Assembly: GCA_944322615.1 (NCBI GenBank)
Contig: CALUPH010000013.1
Location: 1 to 53,182 of the forward strand
Length of the DNA stretch: 53,182 nucleotides
Source of the DNA: Candidatus Gastranaerophilales bacterium
GTDB lineage: Bacteria; Cyanobacteriota; Vampirovibrionia; Gastranaerophilales; Gastranaerophilaceae
Direction: 5' to 3'
The notes under the pieces are model-generated. The model was not told the origin of the DNA. It ran no database searches and saw only the letters and a program-made list of their open reading frames with translations. Position numbers and translations under genes: made by a program. This document shows positions 9,567-17,514 of this stretch, piece after piece (positions within the stretch are counted from its first letter, which is position 1; every line of letters begins with the position of its first letter).

Positions 9567-10865
9567 TTATCGACCGATTTGATAGTACTCTATTCCTTTT
9601 TCTTGCAATCTATATTTATCATACTGATTTCTACCATCGAAGATTATAGGTTTATTCATCAATTCAAGAATTTTCTCAAAATCAGGACGTCTAAACTCAT
9701 TCCATTCCGTTAAAAGTAACAAACAATCAGCATTATCAATCGCATCATATGAATTATTACAATACTCTATTTTATTGCCGAAAATTGTTTGTGCTAATGG
9801 CATGGCTTTGGGATCAAAAGCTTTGATTTTTGCCCCTTTTAACAATAATTCATTAATTATTGTTATAGCTGGTGCTTCTCTCATATCATTTGTTTTTGGT
9901 TTAAAAGCCAATCCCCAAACAGCAAAAGTTAAACCGCTTAAATCTAGCCCAAACCTATCTATTATTTTTTGAACAAATATTTTCCTTTGTTCTTTATTAA
10001 CTTTATCAGCAGCCTTTATTATAGACATTTCACAATTATTTTCAGAACCTGTTTTTATAAGAGCTTTGACATCTTTCGGGAAACAACTTCCGCCATATCC
10101 TAAACCGGGGAATAAGAATTTATTTCCTATTCTTGAATCCGTTGACATTCCAACTCTTACCATTTCTGCATCAGCACCTAACTTTTCACATAAATTAGCT
10201 ATTTCATTCATAAATGATATCTTCGTAGCTAAGAATGAATTAGAGGCATATTTTGTCATTTCTGCAGATCTTACATCCATTACAATAACTCTGTTTCCTG
10301 TTCTAAAAAACGGCGAGTATATTTCTTGCATAATTGCGGTAGCTTTATCAGAATTAGAACCGATTACAACTCTATCCGGTTTTAAGAAGTCATCAACAGC
10401 ATTTCCCTGTTTTAAAAACTCAGGATTTGATACAACATCAAACGGATGGTTTGTATTTGTTTTTATAATTTCTGCGACTTTGTCTGCAGTTCCTACAGGA
10501 ACAGTCGATTTATCAACGATAACCTTATATCCGTTCATTGATTTTGCAATTGATTCCGCAACATTAAAAACATATTGTAAATCAGCACTTCCATCTTCAC
10601 CTTGAGGTGTCCCTACTGCTATAAAACAAACTAAGGATTTCTTTACTGAAGAATCCAAGTCTGTTGAAAATAACAATCTGTTTTCTTTTACATTAGCATT
10701 TACTAATTCCTCAAGTCCGGGTTCATATATAGGTATAATTCCATTTTTTAACTGTTCAATTTTCTCTTCATTATTATCTACACATATGACGGTATTACCC
10801 ATATCAGCAAGACAAGCTCCTGCTACCAAACCTACATACCCAGTCCCTACTACTGTTATATTCAT
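9567..10865 (-). CDS. ugd: UDP-glucose 6-dehydrogenase
   Basis: The 432-residue protein has the N-terminal NAD-binding fold VGTGYVGLVAG, the central helix segment, and the catalytic Cys in GYGGSCFPKD (about residue 260). The C-terminal UDP-binding part has GLAFKPKTNDMREAPA. Length and motifs match Ugd/TuaD, which oxidises UDP-glucose twice to UDP-glucuronate using NAD. It lies in the same run as a UDP-glucuronate-4-epimerase-like gene (13021-13968), so UDP-GlcA and UDP-GalA are likely precursors here. The start has AAGGAG at a good distance. Its codon usage and higher conservation make it one of the surest calls. Confidence 0.97.
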   Translation of the reverse strand: MNITVVGTGYVGLVAGACLADMGNTVICVDNNEEKIEQLKNGIIPIYEPGLEELVNANVKENRLLFSTDLDSSVKKSLVCFIAVGTPQGEDGSADLQYVFNVAESIAKSMNGYKVIVDKSTVPVGTADKVAEIIKTNTNHPFDVVSNPEFLKQGNAVDDFLKPDRVVIGSNSDKATAIMQEIYSPFFRTGNRVIVMDVRSAEMTKYASNSFLATKISFMNEIANLCEKLGADAEMVRVGMSTDSRIGNKFLFPGLGYGGSCFPKDVKALIKTGSENNCEMSIIKAADKVNKEQRKIFVQKIIDRFGLDLSGLTFAVWGLAFKPKTNDMREAPAITIINELLLKGAKIKAFDPKAMPLAQTIFGNKIEYCNNSYDAIDNADCLLLLTEWNEFRRPDFEKILELMNKPIIFDGRNQYDKYRLQEKGIEYYQIGR

Positions 10866-10910
10866 TATTGCTCCTTATTTTTATTATTAAAATCCGTCGT
10901 ATTTTAATAT

Positions 10911-13016
10911 CTAGTTTAAATATTTATAACAATCTTTTAGTTTTTTCAAGTCACTATATTTTGCTTTATATTTTTGTTTCATTTTACCAAAAGATAACTT
11001 TGAAAGTATTTTGTATTTGTAATACTTTTTCTTATTTCTATTAAATTTTGCTATATTTTTTAGATTTTGTACAAGATATTGATTCTCTTCCAACGCTCTT
11101 CTAAGTTCACTATTCTCTTTCTGAAGCTGGTTTATTTTTCCGTCTGTACATCTATGTCTGTCAACAGTTATCATTTTATTTATTATTTCTGCCGAAAATG
11201 GAGATTCAAGAGCATATTGGAAATACATAGGAGAAAATTCATAATGCGGAAATTCATCAGGTTTACCACCCGGCATATGGAATATTTTCATTTTACTTTT
11301 TGCGTCCAATATCTCATCTTGAAACTCTTCCGATATATTATGTATATTTAACTGCCTATAGAACATTAAATAATTATAATCAGGCGTCAAATAATAAATT
11401 TTATCTTCTGAAACCTTATTTATAACATCTTGGTCAACATAATACGGATTTTTTAAATATTGAAGAAGTCTGATTGCTTTATTTGAAAAATCGTCTTTCT
11501 TCATCTGTTTTATATTTAAAACCAATACACCGCATTGTATATATTTTCTATAATCGAAAGCAATAAAGTTATCAAAATAATCCTTTATATCAACATTGTT
11601 TATAAATACTTTGTTTTTATATCTTGACTGTACTACATAATCCTTAACACCTGCAACATAATTATCCTTTAAATTTATGTTATACAAATCCTTTAAATCG
11701 GATAATATTAAAGTATCTGCATCAACATATATCATCTTGTCATAATTTTTGAAAATTCTATCCGCAAACAATCTGAAATATGTTTCCTTTGATAAGGTTC
11801 CATGTACATAAAAAATTTCACTATATCCAGCTAATTCTTTTTGTAAGTTCAAAAATCTGATTGAACAATTAGGATATTTTTGAACTAAAGCTTTTATCTT
11901 ATCTTTTATTGCATTATCGATTGATGTTTCCATTACAATCAAGTCATAATTGGTATTTTTATCCATATGCTTTAATAAAGAATATATAGTTATTCCTAAA
12001 TATGGAGCATATGTATTAGAGGAAGAAAATAGAACAGGTATTTGTTCTTTAAAACTTGGTTTTATTTCTTCCATATTGTCAAAAATTTTATCAGAAACAC
12101 CTAATAACCTTGTTTTTTCACCAAATGCTTGCTTTAAGAAATGAGCATAAAACTTTGTATACATAGCATACTTCCAAAATTGCCAAGCCAAAGGTTTTGC
12201 TTTTTCTTTTATTGGTTTAGGACCTGCAAAATGATATACATAAGCATTTTTTCTTGAATTATCATATTCTTTATATAATGCTTTCGGTGTATGTTTTTTT
12301 AAGAAATCATATGTCCAAAAATACCAAACATGATTCCATTTTAATGGTAATAATTTAATTTTTTTCTGACATACCGAATTAATAATATCTTGGTCATAAA
12401 AAACCGGAGTTTTTACTTCTTTTAACTTTTCCAAACACTTCTTTGTAAAATCAAACTTACGCATTTCATTAAGATTAAATAAAGAAATTCCAGCTTGTAT
12501 GTATCCGTTTACATCTTTTAGATTCAATATATTATCAAAATAAAACTTATATTTTTGACCATTTGGTAAATCTGCATCCCTATTATAATTATATATAGCT
12601 GAAATATTTGGAGCCGCAGCTAATAAATAATTTTTTATAGACATAGAATAAAGATTAACTATATCTGTATTAAAAACAACATCTACGTCTGAATATATAA
12701 CTTTTTCTAAATCAGGAAGAATCTGCGGAATATAAAATCGATAATAGGTTTCTTTTGTTACATATCCGCTTTCAAAAAAAGTTGAACGATCTTCTTTGGG
12801 TAAATATTCATCTACATTTATAAATATGATTTTTATATTTTTATATGTCTCACATTCACTTTTGATTAACTCTTGATTTCTTTCCGCTAAATTAGAATGC
12901 AATACATAGATATTATATATGTTATTTTTGGAAGAATTAAACGCAACAGATTTTAAAGCCACAGAAAATAAAGGTGTATACTCATTTGAAACAGAAAAAA
13001 CAATATCAACTTTCAT
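10911..13016 (-). CDS. Tandem GT8-GT8 glycosyltransferase
   Basis: A 701-residue protein made of two consecutive GT8 domains. The first opens with VDIVFSVSNEYTPLF and has YSDVDVVF near residue 105. The second opens near residue 325 with IPVLFSSSNTYAPYL and has YVDADTLIL near 428. Each has its own VFYDQDII/YVDQDVIN block and an HFAG/HMPGG-type ending, so both look catalytically complete. A short heptad-like stretch and a Lys/Tyr-rich tail (KYYKYKILSKL) close the protein. It may add two sugars in sequence or build an alternating repeat. It sits between the epimerase and ugd genes. The ATG has GGAG about eleven bases upstream. Confidence 0.9.
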   Translation of the reverse strand: MKVDIVFSVSNEYTPLFSVALKSVAFNSSKNNIYNIYVLHSNLAERNQELIKSECETYKNIKIIFINVDEYLPKEDRSTFFESGYVTKETYYRFYIPQILPDLEKVIYSDVDVVFNTDIVNLYSMSIKNYLLAAAPNISAIYNYNRDADLPNGQKYKFYFDNILNLKDVNGYIQAGISLFNLNEMRKFDFTKKCLEKLKEVKTPVFYDQDIINSVCQKKIKLLPLKWNHVWYFWTYDFLKKHTPKALYKEYDNSRKNAYVYHFAGPKPIKEKAKPLAWQFWKYAMYTKFYAHFLKQAFGEKTRLLGVSDKIFDNMEEIKPSFKEQIPVLFSSSNTYAPYLGITIYSLLKHMDKNTNYDLIVMETSIDNAIKDKIKALVQKYPNCSIRFLNLQKELAGYSEIFYVHGTLSKETYFRLFADRIFKNYDKMIYVDADTLILSDLKDLYNINLKDNYVAGVKDYVVQSRYKNKVFINNVDIKDYFDNFIAFDYRKYIQCGVLVLNIKQMKKDDFSNKAIRLLQYLKNPYYVDQDVINKVSEDKIYYLTPDYNYLMFYRQLNIHNISEEFQDEILDAKSKMKIFHMPGGKPDEFPHYEFSPMYFQYALESPFSAEIINKMITVDRHRCTDGKINQLQKENSELRRALEENQYLVQNLKNIAKFNRNKKKYYKYKILSKLSFGKMKQKYKAKYSDLKKLKDCYKYLN

Positions 13017-13020
13017 ACAA

Positions 13021-13968
13021 TTAATTACTCCAATTTATAAAATTTTTAACGCCGTCATAAAAAGATGTTTCAGGCTTATAATTCAATAGCTTCATACTTT
13101 TAGAAATGTCACAAACTGTTCTGTCTACATCTCCGGGTTGCATAGGCATTTTATTAATTATTGCTTTTTTCCCCAATATATTCTCTATAGTAGAAATCAT
13201 ATCTACTAATGAAATAGGATTACCTCCGCCTAAATTAAAGATTTCATAACCGGTTTTATCATATTTCATAGCAGATATTGTACCTGATACAATGTCATCA
13301 ATATATGTATAATCACGTATTGATGTACCATCCCCATACATATTTATAGGTTGATTATTTCTTATTAAATTCACAAACTTATTTATTGCTAAATCAGGAC
13401 GTTGACGAGGTCCAAATACGGTGAAATATCTTAGCATTACAATATTTAAATCGTATAAATGATGATATGTATAACAAATTTGCTCACAAGCTGATTTTGA
13501 TGCAGCATATGGAGAAATTGGTCTTCTTACATTCAAATCTTCTGAAAATTTTTCTGCTTTACAATTTCCATAAACAGATGACGAAGATGCCATACACATT
13601 TTCTTCACGCCATACTTTTTCATCAATTCCAATATATTAACAGTGCCCATTACATTCGTTTGCATATATTCAACAGGCTTTTCTATTGATGGTCGAACTC
13701 CTGCTCTTGCTGCTAAATGAACAATTATGTCTATTTTATTCTCAGAAAAAATTTTTTCTAATTCTTCTAAATTTTCTATATCTGCTTCATATAACTTGTA
13801 ATTACTATTTAATAATGCATTTGAAATATTTTTCCTTTTTAATTCAGGAGAATAATAATCACAAAAATTATCTACACAAATAACCTTGCAATTCTCTTTT
13901 AGTAAAGTATCTGCCAATGTGGATCCTATAAAACCCGCACCACCTGTTATTAATACATTATTTAACAT
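13021..13968 (-). CDS. NAD-dependent UDP-sugar epimerase, UDP-glucuronate 4-epimerase-like
   Basis: A 315-residue extended short-chain dehydrogenase/reductase. It has the NAD-binding motif ITGGAGFIGS at residues 7-16, the catalytic Ser in ASSSSVYG, and the YAASK pair (Tyr and Lys near 152 and 156). The block DNFCDYYSPELKRKNI resembles bacterial UDP-glucuronate 4-epimerases, and ugd lies two genes downstream, so UDP-GlcA to UDP-GalA conversion is the best guess. UDP-glucose/galactose epimerisation remains possible. Its start overlaps the preceding DUF616 gene by 11 bases and has AAGGAG five bases before the ATG. Confidence 0.85.
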   Translation of the reverse strand: MLNNVLITGGAGFIGSTLADTLLKENCKVICVDNFCDYYSPELKRKNISNALLNSNYKLYEADIENLEELEKIFSENKIDIIVHLAARAGVRPSIEKPVEYMQTNVMGTVNILELMKKYGVKKMCMASSSSVYGNCKAEKFSEDLNVRRPISPYAASKSACEQICYTYHHLYDLNIVMLRYFTVFGPRQRPDLAINKFVNLIRNNQPINMYGDGTSIRDYTYIDDIVSGTISAMKYDKTGYEIFNLGGGNPISLVDMISTIENILGKKAIINKMPMQPGDVDRTVCDISKSMKLLNYKPETSFYDGVKNFINWSN

Positions 13969-15379
13969 CCGGTCTCCTTTTTTGATGTTTTAGAAGCATA
14001 AAGTTTTCAATATCTGAACGAGCATTCGGAAACGAAATATCATCAACTGAGATTCCATTCTTCCATAATACAAAAGAAAAACTTAATTGATCTCGCTTGC
14101 AATAATCTCTAATATAAGACCACCACTCATCCATCATATTAATAACCGAAGGTTCATGATGTTTTCTATAAATAATATTATTTTCTGTCATACCATAATT
14201 AATAGGGAACCCTGCTTTCTTCATAAGGTCTATAAAAGCATTAACTAATTCAGGATAATCAACATTATCTCTTAATATCCATTTTGAATGAGCATATGGA
14301 CATACTTCAAGAAAATGACGAGGTAATAACAAATTAAGATTTCTTGCTTTGACTAAATCAAATAAAAATGGAGTTAAAATATTTACATTTGAATCTATAT
14401 AGATACTTTCTTCATATTCAGACAATACAATATGCGGATTAATTTTATGATATCTGTTTATTCTGGTTGTATCTAAATCGGAAATTACTAACGGTCTTAT
14501 TTTCCATATTCCGATTTGACCTTTTTTCAACCACTCTTTATTATCAGAAAAACATATATAATCATATTCTTCATCAACATATGCTTGTTGAACCAATGCG
14601 TCATAATCTCCGACAATACAAGTATATACAACTTTATTTTTTTTCTTATCAGGTTCTTTTAATGAATCTTCCGGGAAAGGATTTGAAACGTATCCATAAA
14701 CAGCAACATAACGACCTTCTCTTAAGAAGTGAATTAAAGGACATTCATCCAATTTGGGACGCATCGACAAATAAAATTTCGTATCAAATGATTCGGAAGG
14801 ATTATAATGCATCTTCCATCCTAACTTAATATAGTGATCTAATGGTGATAATCCGTATTTTTTATACTCAGGATAACGTGATACATAATAATCTTCATCA
14901 AAAAGTTTCAAAGCCTTAATTTGCTCGACATATTCATCCATCAACAATGAAGTTACCATTTTTTTACTTGAATCTTGATTGATTAAATATGGAATTCTAT
15001 GTTTTAGTTGATGTTCTATATCTAACTGCTTTTGAGAAAATGTACCCATTTGGTATTGAATAGAATCAATCTTTTTACCCATAGTCGTTAAATCATTAAG
15101 CAATTTTTGATTTATACTTTCAAATTTTTTCAACATTTCTTGCTGTTTATTTAACAATTGGGTGTTATTAACTTCCGATTTTTCTTCGGTTTTATTATGC
15201 AACTCTGCATTATTAACTTCGGATTTTTCTTCAGGTATAGTTTGTTTTTCTGTCAATGTTTTAGAATTATTTTCTAATTTTGTCTGTTCTATTACCCCTA
15301 GCTTATACTTATAATGTTCTCTTATTTCTTTTCTTCCAAAACGCGATAAAAACTTATACCTTAACTCTCTTAAACTCAT
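13958..15379 (-). CDS. DUF616-type glycosyltransferase-like protein with N-terminal coiled coil
   Basis: A 473-residue protein. Residues 1-30 are basic, and residues 40-130 are charged and predicted coiled coil, containing a 15-residue tandem repeat (EEKSEVNNxxLxNKx twice). Residues ~165-225 carry two copies of a polysaccharide-locus motif, DYYVSRYPEYKKYGLSPLDHY and FYLSMRPKLDECPLIHFLREG. From about residue 245 a DUF616 domain follows (VVYTCIVGDYD, YDYICFSDN, IYIDSNVNIL), a putative nucleotide-sugar transferase fold. It is the first gene of the ten-gene minus-strand run, so expression of the locus should begin upstream of it, in the region holding the recombination site at 15659-15685. The upstream AAAGAA is a weak ribosome site. 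The substrate is unknown. Confidence 0.8.
   Translation of the reverse strand: MSLRELRYKFLSRFGRKEIREHYKYKLGVIEQTKLENNSKTLTEKQTIPEEKSEVNNAELHNKTEEKSEVNNTQLLNKQQEMLKKFESINQKLLNDLTTMGKKIDSIQYQMGTFSQKQLDIEHQLKHRIPYLINQDSSKKMVTSLLMDEYVEQIKALKLFDEDYYVSRYPEYKKYGLSPLDHYIKLGWKMHYNPSESFDTKFYLSMRPKLDECPLIHFLREGRYVAVYGYVSNPFPEDSLKEPDKKKNKVVYTCIVGDYDALVQQAYVDEEYDYICFSDNKEWLKKGQIGIWKIRPLVISDLDTTRINRYHKINPHIVLSEYEESIYIDSNVNILTPFLFDLVKARNLNLLLPRHFLEVCPYAHSKWILRDNVDYPELVNAFIDLMKKAGFPINYGMTENNIIYRKHHEPSVINMMDEWWSYIRDYCKRDQLSFSFVLWKNGISVDDISFPNARSDIENFMLLKHQKRRPDVK
15143..15232 (-). repeat. In-frame tandem repeat, two 45-bp units
   Basis: Two adjacent 45-bp units encode EEKSEVNNAELHNKT and EEKSEVNNTQLLNKQ inside the coiled-coil part of the DUF616 protein. 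The first 24 bases of each unit differ at only one position, while the rest has drifted. The unit length is a multiple of three, so gain or loss would keep the frame and change the length of the stalk. Confidence 0.8.
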
Positions 15380-15658
15380 TTCTTTACACCAAATTCTTTT
15401 TTTGTTTAAACTTTAATTGTCAAAATATAAAAAACATATTCCTTGTATTTTTTTAACTATTCACAATATTTAAATAAAAAATAAAAATAACTTAATTTTT
15501 AGAACTCTCTTTTAAAATAATTTATATAAATAATTTAGATAATTAAAAAAAATGATTATTAAGTAAGCACAAAATATAAAAAAATGAAAACTCTCTCAAA
15601 AACTTTTTATCTTTTAGAATATTCAATACTACTTAACCTTCGAAACATGATTAATCAT

Positions 15659-15685
15659 ATACAACATTTTGTATATTTTGTTGCA
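15659..15685 (-). repeat. Left inverted site of putative invertible element
   Basis: Read on the minus strand, this 27-bp site begins TGCAACAAAATATACA and ends TGTTGTAT. It matches the site at 16279-16305 at 24 of 27 positions, in opposite orientation. The site is itself an imperfect dyad with TGCAACA and TGTTGTA arms around a central spacer, as expected of a tyrosine-recombinase core site. The identity stops abruptly on both sides. Confidence 0.75.
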
Positions 15686-15690
15686 GAAAA

Positions 15691-15719
15691 AGTATACTAT
15701 AAACTTACCATGCTTACAA
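15691..15719 (-). promoter_or_regulatory. Candidate outward promoter inside the invertible element
   Basis: On the minus strand, TTGTAA (-35, at 15714-15719) is separated by exactly 17 bases from TATACT (-10, at 15691-15696). Transcription would start within the left site and run into the DUF616-epimerase-GT8-ugd operon. If the segment inverted, the same promoter would face the GT2 gene at 16431. In sequence this A+T-rich such matches occur by chance, so the call is tentative. Confidence 0.4.
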
Positions 15720-16262
15720 TTATAAAATAAACTTTTCGCAACAATTCCAAATTTCCTCATCATTTATACCTATATAAGTCATTGTAATTCGTGGTGTTGA
15801 GTGATTTAAGATTTTCTGTAACATTGCAACATCTTTATATTTCTTGTAAAAGTGGTAACCAAAGGTTTTTCTAAGTGTATGAGTTCCGATATTTATATCT
15901 AAATTTATTTCCTTGCAAGCATTATTTATAATCCTATACGCTGTTATCCGATCCATACGATTTTTATATTTAGTCAAAAATAAGGGTTCGTCTAACGCTC
16001 TATTTTTTGTATAAAAATCTAAAATGTTTTTTAACTTTTGGTTTAATGGAAAAATTTTATTTTTTCCTGTCTTCTTTTCTTTTAAACTTAAATAATTTTT
16101 ATCTTTTACATCAGCAACATCTAAGTTTAAAATATCTGATATTCTAAGCCCTGAATTAACTCCCATACAGAATAAGACGTAATCTCTTGGTTTTGTTTTT
16201 TTTAAAGAATCTTCTATTTTTTCAATTAATTTCTTATCTCTGATAGGTTCAACAATTGCCAT
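15720..16262 (-). CDS. Small tyrosine recombinase (invertase-like, catalytic domain only)
   Basis: A 180-residue tyrosine recombinase with the full catalytic set: Arg40 in SGLRISD, a β-hairpin Lys in KEKKTGK (61-67), His128 and Arg131 in HTLRKTF, His154 in LNHSTPR and Tyr163 in MTYIG. It lacks the N-terminal core-binding domain of phage integrases and is in the size range of FimB/FimE-type invertases. I chose the ATG at 16262 over the upstream TTG because AAAGGA lies seven bases before it. No other phage gene is near. Inverted 27-bp sites lie just outside both ends of the gene, and its promoter overlaps the right one. I infer that it inverts its own segment. Confidence 0.9.
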   Translation of the reverse strand: MAIVEPIRDKKLIEKIEDSLKKTKPRDYVLFCMGVNSGLRISDILNLDVADVKDKNYLSLKEKKTGKNKIFPLNQKLKNILDFYTKNRALDEPLFLTKYKNRMDRITAYRIINNACKEINLDINIGTHTLRKTFGYHFYKKYKDVAMLQKILNHSTPRITMTYIGINDEEIWNCCEKFIL

Positions 16263-16278
16263 ATTAACATCCTTTCTT

Positions 16279-16305
16279 TGCAACAAAATATACAGTATGT
16301 TGCAT
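16279..16305 (+). repeat. Right inverted site of putative invertible element
   Basis: This site begins TGCAACAAAATATACA and ends TGTTGCAT, with 7-base arms TGCAACA/TGTTGCA in perfect dyad symmetry. It matches the reverse complement of 15659-15685 at 24 of 27 positions. It lies 17 bases upstream of the recombinase start codon and covers the probable -10 element of the recombinase promoter. The gene may therefore be autoregulated by its own product, and inversion would separate it from its -35 box. Confidence 0.75.
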
Positions 16306-16312
16306 TTGTCAA
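16285..16312 (-). promoter_or_regulatory. Recombinase promoter straddling the right site
   Basis: On the minus strand a perfect TTGACA (-35, at 16307-16312) lies two bases outside the right 27-bp site. A TATTTT (-10, at 16285-16290) lies inside it, 16 bases away. AAAGGA and the recombinase ATG follow. The arrangement puts the crossover region between or on the promoter elements. Confidence 0.5.
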
Positions 16313-16430
16313 ATAACTCTTTATATAAAAATATAAAAAATCATCATTCTAAATGAATAGAAACAGCAATCGAAAAAATGACGATATTAGAAAAAATAAT
16401 CAGGAAAGATTTTAGATTGGTCTAAATAAA

Positions 16431-17456
16431 ATGAATAATAACAAGGTAAAAGTTTCAGTAATTATTCCTGTATGGAATATGGAAAAATACTTAAAAAAAT
16501 GTTTATTTAGTATAGAACGTCAAACATTAAAAGATATAGAGATTATATGCATTAATAATGGTTCAATCGATACATCACTGGATATAATAAATGAATTTAT
16601 AAAAAAAGACAAAAGATTTAAAGTAATAAATATTGAACATTGTTATCTTTCAGATGCTAGAAATATTGGTACGGAATATGCTTCAGGAGAATATTTATAT
16701 TTCTGTGACGCTGACGACTTTTTAGAAATAAGTGCATTAGAAAAACTATATTCAAAATCAAAAAAACACAATGCCGACTTATGTATCCTTCAAGAAAAAA
16801 GATGGAATGAACAAACTAAGAAGTTCATGAATATTGAACATAGACTTTTAAAACTATATGGATGCCTTGAAGATAGAACATATAATTATAATGAAATGAA
16901 AAATATTTTTTTACCTCGGTTTGAAGCTTGGTTACATTTTTATAAAAGAGATTTTTTTATATCTAATAAGTTATATTATCCATCAAAAACCTTCTACGAA
17001 GATGTAATTATTCACTTTAAATCCATTTTTTTAGCGAAAAGAATAGTTTTTTATTTTGAACCCTTATATACTTGGAGATACAGAGTCAATTCAACGTCCT
17101 CAACATCTTATAATAGCAAACTAAAACTTGATTCTATCGTTTATTTAAAGGCAATATATTATTTCCTAAAAGAACAAAATCTATTACAGGAAAAAGTCAA
17201 TGATTTTATACCATTCTTACTATCCCAAATAGAATATCACATTAAGACGGCACCAGAAGATTTAAAAGATATTCTTATAAACTCTTTCTTTAATTTTATA
17301 GAAAAAGAAAAATGCTTGAAAAGAAATATATACAAAGATAAAAAGCTAAAAACAACCTATAAAAATATCGTCAATAATAGATTGAGATTTAATTTATTAT
17401 GCTTTAATCTTGCATTTGATTTTTCAATATTTAACAAAAAGAAAAATAAATTATAG
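16431..17456 (+). CDS. GT2 family glycosyltransferase
   Basis: A 341-residue protein with an N-terminal GT-A fold: VSVIIPVWNMEKYLKKCL at residues 8-25, ICINNGSIDTS, and the metal-binding YFCDADDFL near 92. The acceptor region contains FYEDVIIHFKS, equivalent to the ED motif of the family. The C-terminal part is Lys-rich. Such inverting enzymes add single sugars to lipid-linked glycans at the inner membrane. This is the first gene of a plus-strand set and lies just right of the putative invertible element, about 125 bases from the right site. No strong ribosome site is visible. Confidence 0.88.
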   Translation: MNNNKVKVSVIIPVWNMEKYLKKCLFSIERQTLKDIEIICINNGSIDTSLDIINEFIKKDKRFKVINIEHCYLSDARNIGTEYASGEYLYFCDADDFLEISALEKLYSKSKKHNADLCILQEKRWNEQTKKFMNIEHRLLKLYGCLEDRTYNYNEMKNIFLPRFEAWLHFYKRDFFISNKLYYPSKTFYEDVIIHFKSIFLAKRIVFYFEPLYTWRYRVNSTSSTSYNSKLKLDSIVYLKAIYYFLKEQNLLQEKVNDFIPFLLSQIEYHIKTAPEDLKDILINSFFNFIEKEKCLKRNIYKDKKLKTTYKNIVNNRLRFNLLCFNLAFDFSIFNKKKNKL

Positions 17457-17514
17457 ATTCTTTCAAATTTAGGAACTCAAATACTATAGAGAATAGATAA
17501 AACAGGAAATTAAA

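Larger units (their letters stand above)
15380..15719. promoter_or_regulatory. 340-bp AT-rich regulatory region upstream of the glycan operon
   Basis: No coding frame is visible. The region contains the left 27-bp recombination-like site (15659-15685), a perfect 12-bp palindrome ATGATTAATCAT touching it (15647-15658), and a candidate leftward promoter (15691-15719). The remaining 270 bases up to the DUF616 start form a very A+T-rich leader with poly-A and poly-T tracts. I see no clear terminator between the recombinase stop codon and the DUF616 gene, so read-through from the recombinase is possible. Confidence 0.6.

Noticed and set aside
10066-10605. 179-residue plus-strand frame inside ugd
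   Set aside because: It is antisense to conserved ugd coding sequence and has no ribosome site or recognisable protein.
15720-16262. Recombinase as part of a prophage or integrative island
   Set aside because: No other phage gene, no direct att repeats, and no copy of the tRNA-Arg 3' end was seen elsewhere; inverted sites fit inversion better.
15659-16305. Element as an insertion sequence with terminal inverted repeats
   Set aside because: No target-site duplication is visible outside the two sites, and the sites have internal dyad symmetry as recombinase core sites do; not fully excluded.
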